Below are positions 26,800-36,477 of a stretch of DNA of 64,000 nucleotides, piece after piece. Position 1 is the stretch's first letter. The number at the start of each line of letters is the position of its first letter. The notes below the pieces were generated by a model. The model did not search any database and was not told where the DNA came from. It saw only the letters and a list, made by a program, of their open reading frames with translations. The position numbers and the translations under genes are program-made. This stretch comes from an uncultured Verrucomicrobiota bacterium (GTDB lineage Bacteria > Verrucomicrobiota > Kiritimatiellia > CAIQIC01 > Lenti-01): the NCBI GenBank assembly GCA_937860055.1, contig CALMBO010000013.1, forward strand, positions 1 through 64,000, read 5' to 3'.

Positions 26800-27336
26800 T
26801 CACTTGATGTCGAACGTCTTCATCGGCTTCCCCTTGCCCGGAGGCCCCGGACAGAACACCAGCACCCGCTCCACCACCGTGTTCCCGTCCCACGTCCCCG
26901 TGCCCTGCACCTGCACCACGCCGTCCATGTTCCGGTCCATCCCGATCTGGTACGGCTGCCCCCACGGATCGTTGAACACCACCTGCCCCCCGGAACCCCG
27001 CGACTTCTCCGGAATCTGCAGGTACAGCTTCTTCATCGGATTCGCCCCCGTCAGCAGATCCATCACCTGCGCCTGGTCCGCCGTCCCGCTCGTCCACTTG
27101 TCCTCGCCCACCTTCACCGCGTCCGGCCACGGCATGTAGCGGTGGTCCTCGTAGAACTGCAGCGCCGCCACCTTGATGCTCTGCATCTCCGTCGCCGCCC
27201 GCCGCTTCAGCGCCGTCTCCTTCGCCCCGCCCGCCACCGGCACGATGATCGCCGCCAGGATCCCCACGATCGCAATCACCGCCAGGATCTCGATCAGCGT
27301 GAAGCCGTTGGGTTTCGCCTTGGATATCGCTTTCAT
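26800..27336 (-). CDS. GspG-like pseudopilin
   Basis: This 178-residue protein has the leader MKAISKAKPNG and FTLIEILAVIAIVGILAAIIVPVAGG. The helix ETALKRRAATEMQSIKVAALQFYEDHRYMPW matches the GspG pattern of a tyrosine-rich helix preceding a YMPWPD-type turn. FNDPWGQPYQIGMD corresponds to the conserved DPWGxPY motif. It is second in the operon. The start at 27336 is preferred over the track start because it gives a normal leader. The 34 nt before it contain a CTCCTGACTCCTGG repeat word (plus strand) of the same family as the trp junction arrays. Confidence 0.88.
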   Translation of the reverse strand: MKAISKAKPNGFTLIEILAVIAIVGILAAIIVPVAGGAKETALKRRAATEMQSIKVAALQFYEDHRYMPWPDAVKVGEDKWTSGTADQAQVMDLLTGANPMKKLYLQIPEKSRGSGGQVVFNDPWGQPYQIGMDRNMDGVVQVQGTGTWDGNTVVERVLVFCPGPPGKGKPMKTFDIK

Positions 27337-27370
27337 TCTGGCTCCTGACTCCTGGATGCTTGCCGCCCGG

Positions 27371-27925
27371 CTACCACGTCTTGTACGGCGGATCGCCCGT
27401 GTTGCCATGCTCGCCGCCCGAATAGACCGCCACCTTCGCCTGGAGCTCCCCGTAGGGCGTCCCCGTGATCTTCTCGTCGAAATTCAGGTCCATCATGATC
27501 CCGTAGTCGTTCCCCCACGGGTCTGGATAGGCCGTTCCGCTCGCCAGCTTCGTCAGCATCTCCGTCGTCGTCTTCACCTCGAACGCCGAAGGATCGATGT
27601 CCAGGAACACCATCTGCTTCGGGTTCAGCGTCGTGTTCACCGCCAGCAGGATCTCGATCACCTGCGCCTGGTCCGCCCCCGTGTAGTGCCGGTCCGCCCC
27701 CCCGTTGTGCCCGGCCGGCACCGGCATCTTCCCGTACTCCGCGAAATACCTCTTCACCGCCCCGTCCAGATCCTTGATCTGCGACATCGCCCGCGCCTTC
27801 TTCGCCCCGTTCAGCGCCCCCGCAATCGACGGCACCAGGATCGCCGCCAGCAATCCGATGATCGTGATCACCACCAGCAGCTCGATCAAGGTGAAACCCC
27901 GTGCAGACCTGTCCATTCTTTTCAT
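27371..27925 (-). CDS. GspG-like pseudopilin, first gene of operon
   Basis: This 184-residue protein has the leader MKRMDRSARG and FTLIELLVVITIIGLLAAILVPSIAG. The helix KKARAMSQIKDLDGAVKRYFAEYGKMPVPAG and the YPDPWGNDYGIMMDLNFDEKI segment are typical of the major pseudopilin GspG, including DPWGNxY. It is first of seven head-to-tail minus-strand genes. A promoter-like TCGACT-N17-TAGGTT lies 52 nt upstream. Three to four G/H-like paralogues in a row make it likely that this system builds a heteropolymeric pseudopilus. No GspE ATPase, GspF, GspD secretin or prepilin peptidase is present in the window. Confidence 0.88.
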   Translation of the reverse strand: MKRMDRSARGFTLIELLVVITIIGLLAAILVPSIAGALNGAKKARAMSQIKDLDGAVKRYFAEYGKMPVPAGHNGGADRHYTGADQAQVIEILLAVNTTLNPKQMVFLDIDPSAFEVKTTTEMLTKLASGTAYPDPWGNDYGIMMDLNFDEKITGTPYGELQAKVAVYSGGEHGNTGDPPYKTW

Positions 27926-27977
27926 TGCCGTCCGTCCAGTTGCGCTCTTTGGCAAAGGCACACGCCTCTACGTGATA

Positions 27978-28006
27978 AACCTACCCTCCACCCCCCTTGA
28001 AGTCGA
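27978..28006 (-). promoter_or_regulatory. Candidate promoter of the pseudopilin operon
   Basis: On the minus strand TCGACT (28001-28006), a 17-nt spacer and TAGGTT (27978-27983) are found. The GGGTAGGTTT context is shared with the thrS promoter. Confidence 0.5.
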
Positions 28007-28083
28007 ACGAAATCTGAACAGGAATCCCCTTAAAATCAATAAAGCAGTTTTCGATTTGCTATAGCCACGGGATCCCGATGGTG

Positions 28084-28131
28084 GCCGGGTGCCCTCACCC
28101 GGCGAAATCCCGCCCGGTCAGAGGACCGGGC
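28084..28131. repeat. Paired REP-like hairpins
   Basis: Two perfect 8-bp stems lie 8 nt apart: GCCGGGTG-CCCT-CACCCGGC (28084-28103) and GCCCGGTC-AGAG-GACCGGGC (28112-28131). They have no T-run and occupy an intergenic site, resembling paired extragenic palindromes more than terminators. Confidence 0.6.
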
Positions 28132-28331
28132 CTGCAACCCGAAATCCAACCGCCAGGATGAATGGCTTCAGAATATCCCAATCCGCTCTAAGGCATTCCC
28201 CTCTATCCAAGCGGGATGCGGTTCCTCACAACATCGCCCCCAAAAAGACGGCGGAACGGAAAATCACGCCCGGCCGTCTCGCCGCCCCGTGTATCCAAAT
28301 CCGTGCTTCTTCCAGCCCCCCCCAGCCGTCC

Positions 28332-29591
28332 TCAGCCCAGCCCCTCCGTCGCCGCCAGAGCCGCCTCCACGCTGTTCTCCAGCGGTATCGGATCCCCCGC
28401 CACCTTCCGTGCACTGGCCACGTCCTTCAATCCATTCCCCGTACACATGCAAACCACTGTCTCGTCAGAGCTTACAACTCCGTCCGCCGCCGCTTTCTTC
28501 AGCCCCGCCCAGGCGCAGGCCGCCGCCGGCTCCGCAAACACCCCCGCCCCCCGCGCCATCTCCGGAATCGCCGCCAGGATGTCCGCGTCCGGCACCGCCA
28601 CCGCCGCTCCTCCCGACTCGATCACCGCCCGCACCGCCGCCAAACCGTCCCGCGGAATGTCCACCGATATCGAATCCGCCACCGTCGTCGCCGCCACCGG
28701 CGCGATCTCGACCGCCTTCCAGTCGTCCGGCGCACCCCCCGCCTTCTGAAGCTTCCAGGCCGCCTCGCTGATCGCCCGGCTCTCCGCCGACTGCGCGCAC
28801 AGCATCTTCGGCAGATGGTTCGTAATCCTCGCCTCCTTCAGGTCGCAGAAACCCTTCCAGATGCCGCCGATGATGTTCCCGTCCCCCGTCGGCACCACCA
28901 CCCAGTCCGGGACCTTCCCCAGCTGCTCGAAGATCTCGAACGCCGCGGTTTTCTTCCCCTCCCGCGTGAACGGGTTGTGCCCCGTGTTGCGGTTGAACCA
29001 TCCGCGCTTCGCGCACACCTCCATGCACAGGTCGAACGCATCGTCGTACGTCCCCTTCACCGCGAACACCTTCGCGCCGAAAACCAGCAGCTGCGCGATC
29101 TTCGCCGCCGGCGCCTTCTCCGGCACGAAGATCACGCACGGCATCCCGACGCTCGCCGCCAGGCACGCCATCGAGCTGCCCGCGTTCCCCGTGCTCGCCC
29201 CGCACAGCACCTTCGCCCCCGTCTCCCGCGCCCGCACCAGCGCCACCGCCCCCGCCCGGTCCTTGAACGACGCGCTCGGATTCTGCCCGTCGTCCTTCAG
29301 CCGCAGGTTCTTCAGCCCCGCCTTCGCCCCCAGCCGCGGCGCCTCGTACAACGGCGTCATCCCCACCCGCAGCGGCGACGCCAGCTCCATCTTCGACACC
29401 GGCAGCAGCGCCCGGTAGCGGAAGATGTCCTTCCGCGCGTCGTCGAACCACCACTTCTCCACCCCCCACTTCGGCCACGCATAGCGCACCTCCAGGTTCC
29501 CGCCACACGCCGGGCACACGTACCCGCCAAAATCCACGCCCTGCTCCGCGCCGCAGCGGAAACACCGGAATCCCTTGAAATGTGTCTTCAT
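28332..29591 (-). CDS. thrC: Threonine synthase
   Basis: ThrC converts O-phosphohomoserine to threonine using PLP. The 419-residue protein begins with a zinc-ribbon-like N-terminus (CFRCGAEQG and CPACGG), as in one branch of the family. The PLP Lys lies in NPSASFKDRAGAVAL, the phosphate-binding loop in GASTGNAGSSMACLAA, and VVVPTGDGNIIGGIWKGF follows. The ATG at 29591 is chosen over the track start at 29630 because it immediately precedes the ribbon. It has a CATAAT 9 nt upstream, which may mean a very short leader. It is divergent from the GDP-fucose synthase gene. Confidence 0.95.
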   Translation of the reverse strand: MKTHFKGFRCFRCGAEQGVDFGGYVCPACGGNLEVRYAWPKWGVEKWWFDDARKDIFRYRALLPVSKMELASPLRVGMTPLYEAPRLGAKAGLKNLRLKDDGQNPSASFKDRAGAVALVRARETGAKVLCGASTGNAGSSMACLAASVGMPCVIFVPEKAPAAKIAQLLVFGAKVFAVKGTYDDAFDLCMEVCAKRGWFNRNTGHNPFTREGKKTAAFEIFEQLGKVPDWVVVPTGDGNIIGGIWKGFCDLKEARITNHLPKMLCAQSAESRAISEAAWKLQKAGGAPDDWKAVEIAPVAATTVADSISVDIPRDGLAAVRAVIESGGAAVAVPDADILAAIPEMARGAGVFAEPAAACAWAGLKKAAADGVVSSDETVVCMCTGNGLKDVASARKVAGDPIPLENSVEAALAATEGLG

Positions 29592-29650
29592 AATCCCCGG
29601 ATTATGCTCCAACCCGCCCCCGCCGCGCAACCTTCCGTTCCGCTTTCCCG

Positions 29651-29679
29651 TTGCCCCCTCCCGCCTTTTGGTCTATTTT
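29651..29679 (+). promoter_or_regulatory. Candidate promoter of the GDP-fucose synthase gene
   Basis: TTGCCC (29651-29656), a 17-nt spacer and TATTTT (29674-29679) lie 21 nt before the ATG, which has AGGAG as ribosome site. Confidence 0.45.
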
Positions 29680-29691
29680 CCATCCCGTTAG

Positions 29692-30642
<951 letters not shown>

Positions 30643-30680
30643 CCCCCTCCTCTACGCGGCGGGAAGGCGCCGGACAAAGC

Positions 30681-30715
30681 AAAACGCGCGGAACAAAAGT
30701 TCCGCGCGTCTTTTT
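30681..30715. terminator. Bidirectional intrinsic terminator between fcl and rplT
   Basis: A perfect 11-bp stem (ACGCGCGGAAC, loop AAAA, GTTCCGCGCGT) is followed by CTTTTT on the plus strand. On the minus strand it is followed by TTTTGC, so it serves both converging transcripts. Confidence 0.9.
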
Positions 30716-30729
30716 CCTGCCGCTGGAAG

Positions 30730-31104
30730 CTACTTCTTCTTCGCGGACAGCGTGGCCTTGGCCTTGGCGATCTTGGCGATGGAGGCAAAGCCTTCGGCGT
30801 CGTGGATCGCGATCTCGGACAGCATCTTGCGGTTCAGCTCGATGCCGGCCTTGCGCAGGCCTTCGATGAACCGGCTGTAGCTGATGTCGTTGAGCTTGCA
30901 GGCCGCCGCCAGGCGCGTGATCCACAGGCCGCGGTAATCGCGCTTCTTGTCCTTGCGGTGCGTGTAGCTGAGGACCATCGAGCGGTCCACGGCCTCCGTG
31001 GCCAGGCGGAATTGCTTGCTGCGGGCCCCGTAGAAGCCCTTGGCGAGTTCAAGACGGCGTTTGCGGCGCTTGCGGCTCGCCACGGCATTGGTGGTTCTGG
31101 GCAT
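30730..31104 (-). CDS. rplT: 50S ribosomal protein L20
   Basis: L20 binds 23S rRNA early in 50S assembly and in many bacteria represses its own operon. The 124-residue protein starts MPRTTNAVASRKRRKRRLELAKGF and has the conserved DRSMVLSYTHRKDKKRDYRGLWITR and FIEGLRKAGIELNRKMLSE segments. The C-terminus is a Lys/Ala tail. It is the last gene of thrS-infC-rpmI-rplT, 25 nt after rpmI, and is followed by a bidirectional terminator. Confidence 0.98.
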   Translation of the reverse strand: MPRTTNAVASRKRRKRRLELAKGFYGARSKQFRLATEAVDRSMVLSYTHRKDKKRDYRGLWITRLAAACKLNDISYSRFIEGLRKAGIELNRKMLSEIAIHDAEGFASIAKIAKAKATLSAKKK

Positions 31105-31129
31105 GGGTTTCTCCTATATCCGTGGGGGG

Positions 31130-31333
31130 TTAGACGCCCAACTCGAGCGAGAGGGACTTGGCGAACTTGCCACCCGCCTGCACGCTCTGGCGCAGGCGCC
31201 GCTTCTGCTTGCGGGTCTTGCTGGCGGCCAGATGGCGCCGCCCCGGCTTCTTGTGCAAGATCTTGCCGGATGCCGAACTCTTGAAGCGCTTGGCAACCGC
31301 CTTGCGCGTTTTCTTCTTCACTTTCGTAGCCAT
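31130..31333 (-). CDS. rpmI: 50S ribosomal protein L35
   Basis: This is a 67-residue basic ribosomal protein. MATKVKKKTRKAVAKRFK, the GKILHKKPGRRHLAASKT core and a basic RKQKRRLRQ stretch are diagnostic for L35. The gene sits between infC (132 nt upstream) and rplT (25 nt downstream). The longer spacer after infC is where an L20-binding control element lies in other bacteria; I could not identify one here. Confidence 0.97.
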   Translation of the reverse strand: MATKVKKKTRKAVAKRFKSSASGKILHKKPGRRHLAASKTRKQKRRLRQSVQAGGKFAKSLSLELGV

Positions 31334-31465
31334 GGTTCCCTTGTCCTCGCGTCCGGAAACGGGCGGAATCGCCCGCTCCTCTTTCCAACCTTTTCAAAAC
31401 AGACGGCGACTTGTACGGGATTTGCCCCCTCCCGTCCAGCCAAATCCGCCGCCTTCCTCCGTTTT

Positions 31466-32056
31466 TCAGGCCGGCGGGGTCGCCGCCCCCGGCTTGGCGG
31501 CGTGCTGCCGGGCCTTCGGATTGGGCATCACCACCATCAGGATGTTCTTGCCCAGCAGCTTCGGAGCCTGCTCCACGACGCCGATCTCGCGGACGTCCGC
31601 CAGCACGCGGTTCATCAGTTCGAACCCCAGCTCCTTGTGCGCGTTCTCCCGCCCGCGGAAGAACAGGGAAACCTTCACCCGGTGCCCGTCCTCCAGGAAT
31701 TCCTTCATGTGGCGCATCTTGACCTGGTAGTCGTTGTCGCCCACGCTGGGATGCAGCTGGATTTCCTTCACCCGCGTCGCCGACGCGTTCCGCCGGTTCT
31801 GCTTCTCTTTCTTGCTCTTGTCGTACTGGAACTTGCCGTAGTCCATGATCCGGCAGACCGGAGGACGCGCCGTCGGCGAAATTTCCACCAGGTCCAGCCC
31901 CGCCGCGCGGGCCTGGTTCTGCGCCTCGTAGGTCGCCACGACCCCGAGCTGTTCGCCGCCCGGACCGATCAGGAAAACTTCGGGAACCCGGATTCTCTGG
32001 TTGATGCGCGTGGGGAATCCGCCGCGCGGATCCCGGGGATTTGTCGGTAGGGCCAT
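31466..32056 (-). CDS. infC: Translation initiation factor IF-3
   Basis: IF-3 binds the 30S subunit and checks start-codon pairing. The 196-residue protein has the N-domain (TRINQRIRVPEVFLIGPGGEQLGV), the signature RPPVCRIMDYGKFQYDKSKKEKQNRR and the C-domain through KLLGKNILMVVMPN. An Ala/Pro-rich tail of about 20 residues follows. It starts with ATG here, unlike the AUU start used for autoregulation in enterobacteria. It lies 46 nt after thrS in the conserved order. Confidence 0.97.
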   Translation of the reverse strand: MALPTNPRDPRGGFPTRINQRIRVPEVFLIGPGGEQLGVVATYEAQNQARAAGLDLVEISPTARPPVCRIMDYGKFQYDKSKKEKQNRRNASATRVKEIQLHPSVGDNDYQVKMRHMKEFLEDGHRVKVSLFFRGRENAHKELGFELMNRVLADVREIGVVEQAPKLLGKNILMVVMPNPKARQHAAKPGAATPPA

Positions 32057-32102
32057 TCGTTCCTTGGGGGTTGGGAGCTCTGCGCCGCTCCGCCTGGCGT
32101 TC

Positions 32103-33839
<1,737 letters not shown>

Positions 33840-33871
33840 GAAACGGGACAGAATCCTTCCTAAAGCGTGAA

Positions 33872-33900
33872 AACCTACCCTCTCGCCGCCCCAAAGTCAA
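33872..33900 (-). promoter_or_regulatory. Promoter of thrS-infC-rpmI-rplT
   Basis: On the minus strand TTGACT (33895-33900), a 17-nt spacer and TAGGTT (33872-33877) lie 32 nt before the thrS ATG. Confidence 0.65.
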
Positions 33901-33990
33901 TGCGCCACAGGCCGCCCGCCCCCCTTGCCCCGGTTCTCCATTCCGTCCCCCCATGCCTTGCGCTTTTCGCCCCCCATGGCCTAGTCGTCC

Positions 33991-34114
33991 TTCCGGGACC
34001 CCCATGGCCTTGCGCCATGGGTGAACAAGGTTGCTTCCCCTCCTCCGTCCCCCTGACCTTGCCTCGGTTTTCCATTCCGGGACCCCCATGGCCTTGCGCC
34101 ATGGGTGAACAAGG
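33991..34114. repeat. Two identical 40-nt hairpin units in a degenerate array
   Basis: The 40-mer at 33991-34030 is repeated exactly at 34075-34114. Each contains CCCATGGC-CTTGC-GCCATGGG, an 8-bp stem with a 5-nt loop, followed by TGAACAAGG. Partial copies lie upstream from about 33921 (CGGTTCTCCATTCCG and CCCCATGCCTTGCGC). Confidence 0.9.
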
Positions 34115-34190
34115 CCCTCTCCCCTCCGCCGACTCCCCTCCCTTTCCACATCCGCATTTTCCGGCGCTCGAAAATTTTTCCTTCCGGCAC

Positions 34191-34219
34191 TTGACAATCC
34201 CCGGAAAAGGTGTTTCTAT
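34191..34219 (+). promoter_or_regulatory. trp operon promoter with overlapping dyad
   Basis: A consensus -35 TTGACA (34191-34196) is followed at 17 nt by TTCTAT (34214-34219). The dyad GTTTCT-N6-AGAAAC (34212-34229) covers the -10 and is a candidate operator. Confidence 0.6.
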
Positions 34220-34248
34220 ATGCAGAAACGCTGTCCAAAGAAGATCCG

Positions 34249-35766
34249 ATGACCCAAGGAAAACACATGCTGCTCGAGACTTTCCCCTCCCGCGAGGAGT
34301 TCCGCGCCCTCCTGGGCTCCTCCTCCGTGGTGCCCGTCGGCGCGCGCATCCTGGCCGATACCGAAACGCCCGTCTCCGTCCTCGCCCGCTTCGCCCCCCG
34401 CCACCCCCACCTCTTCCTCCTCGAAAGCGCGGAAGGCGGCGAACGCTGGGGCCGCTACTCCTTCATGGGCGTCTCCGCCCGCGCCACCGTCACCGTCTAC
34501 CGCAACGATGTCGTCGTCCGCCAGGGCATCGAGGAAAAGCGCATTCCCCACCAGGGTGCCCCCCTTGCCGTCCTCCGCGGCCTCATGAAACCCTACAAGC
34601 TGGCGCACCTGCCCGGCCTGCCCCGCTTCTGCGGCGGCCTCGTCGGCTACTTCGCCTACGAAATGATCCATTTCTTCGAGCCGCGCGTCCCCAACAAGCT
34701 CCCCCCCGAACGCCCCATGGCCGAGTTCGTCATCCCCGACACCCTCCTCATCTTCGACAACGTGAACCACACCCTCACCGCCGTCGCCCTGGCCTTCAAG
34801 GAGGACGGCGATCCCGATGCCCTCTTCGACGCCGCCTCCGCCCGCGTGCAGGACCTGCTCGCCACGCTCGCCCAGCCGGTTCCCCAAGGCTCGCCCACCG
34901 GCAAAACCCCCATCCGCAAGCCCCAGGCCATCCATCCGCCCGAACATTTCAAGGACATGGTCACGAAGGTCAAGGAACACATCACCGAGGGCGACATCAT
35001 TCAGTGCGTCATCTCGCAAAGCTTCGTCGGCCCCGCCCCGGACGACCTCGTCAGCCTCTACCGCGCCCAGCGGCACGTGAACCCCTCGCCCTACCTGTTC
35101 TTCCTCAAGGCGCAGGGATGCACCCTCATCGGCTCCTCCCCCGAAACCATGATCCGCCTCGACAACCGCACCGCCACCCTCCGCCCCATCGCCGGCACCC
35201 GCCCCCGCGGCGCCACCGAGCAGGAGGACCGCAAGAACGCCGACAGCCTCCTGCAGGACGATAAGGAACGCGCCGAACACCTCATGCTCGTGGACCTCGG
35301 CCGCAACGAGCTCGGCCGCGTCGCCATCCCCGGCACCGTCCAGGTCACCGACCTGATGATCGTCGAGCGCTACTCCCACGTCATGCACCTCGTCTCCAAC
35401 ATCACCGCCGACCTCGAGCCCGGCCACGACGCCTTCGATGTCTTCGCCTCCTCGTTCCCCGCCGGCACCCTCTCCGGCGCCCCCAAGATCCGCGCCATGG
35501 AAATCATCGCCGGCCTCGAGGACGAACCCCGCGGCCCCTACGGCGGCGCCGTCGGCTACGTCTCCTTCGACGGCAACATGGACTTCTGCATCTGCATCCG
35601 CACCGCCGTCGCCGAACACGGACGCCTCACCATCCGCGCCGGCGCCGGCATCGTGGCCGACTCCGACCCGGACTATGAACTGCGCGAAACCCAGAACAAG
35701 GCCGGCGCCATGGCCCGCTCCATCGAACTGCTCCAGACCGCCCAGAAAGCCGAACTGAAACCCTGA
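34249..35766 (+). CDS. trpE: Anthranilate synthase component I
   Basis: TrpE makes anthranilate from chorismate with ammonia from TrpG. The 505-residue protein has the N-terminal regulatory domain (VSVLARFAPRHPHLFLLESAEGGERWGRYSF) and the chorismate-binding core with CVISQSFVG, GSSPETMIRL, GTRPRGATEQED, LMLVDLGRNELGRVA and GTLSGAPKIRAMEII. The track starts at a GTG at 34210 inside the promoter; the ATG at 34249 with AAGAAG upstream is preferred. It is first gene of an eight-gene operon. Its last codons (LKP) and stop run into a TGAACCC heptad array before trpG. Confidence 0.96.
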   Translation: MTQGKHMLLETFPSREEFRALLGSSSVVPVGARILADTETPVSVLARFAPRHPHLFLLESAEGGERWGRYSFMGVSARATVTVYRNDVVVRQGIEEKRIPHQGAPLAVLRGLMKPYKLAHLPGLPRFCGGLVGYFAYEMIHFFEPRVPNKLPPERPMAEFVIPDTLLIFDNVNHTLTAVALAFKEDGDPDALFDAASARVQDLLATLAQPVPQGSPTGKTPIRKPQAIHPPEHFKDMVTKVKEHITEGDIIQCVISQSFVGPAPDDLVSLYRAQRHVNPSPYLFFLKAQGCTLIGSSPETMIRLDNRTATLRPIAGTRPRGATEQEDRKNADSLLQDDKERAEHLMLVDLGRNELGRVAIPGTVQVTDLMIVERYSHVMHLVSNITADLEPGHDAFDVFASSFPAGTLSGAPKIRAMEIIAGLEDEPRGPYGGAVGYVSFDGNMDFCICIRTAVAEHGRLTIRAGAGIVADSDPDYELRETQNKAGAMARSIELLQTAQKAELKP

Positions 35767-35787
35767 ACTCTGAACCCTGAACCCTGG
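35755..35787 (+). repeat. Heptad array A, trpE-trpG junction
   Basis: Units of the form TGAACCC/TGAACTC in tandem (for example CTGAACTCTGAACCCTGAAC) cover the trpE stop codon and most of the 28-nt gap. Confidence 0.8.
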
Positions 35788-35794
35788 CCCTCCC

Positions 35795-36415
35795 ATGATC
35801 CTCATGATCGACAACTACGACTCCTTCACCTACAACCTCGTCCAGTACCTGCGCGAGATGTCCGCCGACGTGAAGGTCTTCCGCAACGACGCCCTCTCCG
35901 TCGCCGACATTGAAAAACTCGCCCCCGCCGCCATCGTCATCTCCCCCGGCCCCGGCCGCCCCGAGGACGCCGGCATCTCCTGCGACGTCCTCCGCGCCTT
36001 CGCCGGCAGGGTCCCGATGCTCGGCGTCTGCCTCGGCCACCAGGCCATGGGCCTCGTCTTCGGCGGCAAGGTCGTCCACGCGCAGAAGCTCATGCACGGC
36101 AAGGTCTCCGAGGTCGCCTGCGACGGCAAGGGCATCTTCAAGGGCCTCGACTCCCGCCCCTTCAAGGCCATGCGCTACCACTCCCTCGCCCTCGAACGCG
36201 CCTCCCTCCCCGACTGCCTCGAAATCTCCGCCACCGCCACCGACGACGGCGAAATCATGGGCATCCGCCACAGGCAGTTCGCCGTCGAAGGCATCCAGTT
36301 CCACCCCGAATCCATCATGACCCCCGTCGGCAAGCGCATCCTGCGGAATTTCCTCAAGAATTCCCTGCCTGCGGCAGAGGGTTCAGAGGACCGGATTCAG
36401 GGTTCAGAAAAATGA
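35795..36415 (+). CDS. trpG: Anthranilate synthase component II (glutamine amidotransferase)
   Basis: TrpG hydrolyses glutamine and passes ammonia to TrpE. The 206-residue class I amidotransferase has MIDNYDSFTYNLVQYL, ISPGPGRPEDAG, the nucleophile loop GVCLGHQAMG and the His-Glu pair in IQFHPESIMTPVG. It normally would end shortly after ILRNFLK. Here about 18 more residues (NSLPAAEGSEDRIQGSEK) follow, and the last dozen are encoded by a heptad repeat in reverse orientation, so the tail is probably a non-functional extension. TrpD follows after 62 nt. Confidence 0.96.
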   Translation: MILMIDNYDSFTYNLVQYLREMSADVKVFRNDALSVADIEKLAPAAIVISPGPGRPEDAGISCDVLRAFAGRVPMLGVCLGHQAMGLVFGGKVVHAQKLMHGKVSEVACDGKGIFKGLDSRPFKAMRYHSLALERASLPDCLEISATATDDGEIMGIRHRQFAVEGIQFHPESIMTPVGKRILRNFLKNSLPAAEGSEDRIQGSEK

Positions 36416-36464
36416 AATCCCGACCTCCAAGCCTGCCGATCCTGAACCCCGAACCCTGAACCCT
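36379..36464. repeat. Heptad arrays B and C, inverted pair at trpG-trpD junction
   Basis: GGGTTCAGAGGACCGG and GATTCAGGGTTCAG (36379-36408, inside trpG) face CCTGAACCCCGAACCC (36441-36464) across 32 nt. The right arm is a 24-mer found identically at 40171-40194 and 41493-41516. Confidence 0.8.
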
Positions 36465-36477
36465 ATCGAGGCCCCCC

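Larger units (their letters stand above)
27926..28331. other. Intergenic region between pseudopilin operon and thrC end
   Basis: This 406-bp stretch has no supported gene. It holds the pseudopilin promoter (27978-28006), two strong hairpins (28084-28131), and about 200 bp in which I see no further structure. Both flanking genes are on the minus strand, so it also contains the thrC 3' end context. Confidence 0.7.
33840..34248. other. Divergent thrS/trpE intergenic region with repeat array
   Basis: This 409-bp stretch has no supported gene. It contains the thrS promoter (33872-33900), a mosaic repeat array with two identical 40-nt hairpin units (33991-34030 and 34075-34114), and the trp promoter with an overlapping dyad (34191-34229). 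No T-box or attenuator was found. Confidence 0.75.

Noticed and set aside
33840-34248. T-box upstream of thrS or trp attenuator upstream of trpE
   Set aside because: No T-box AGGGTGGNACCGCG-type word, no Trp-codon leader peptide and no terminator/antiterminator pair were found.
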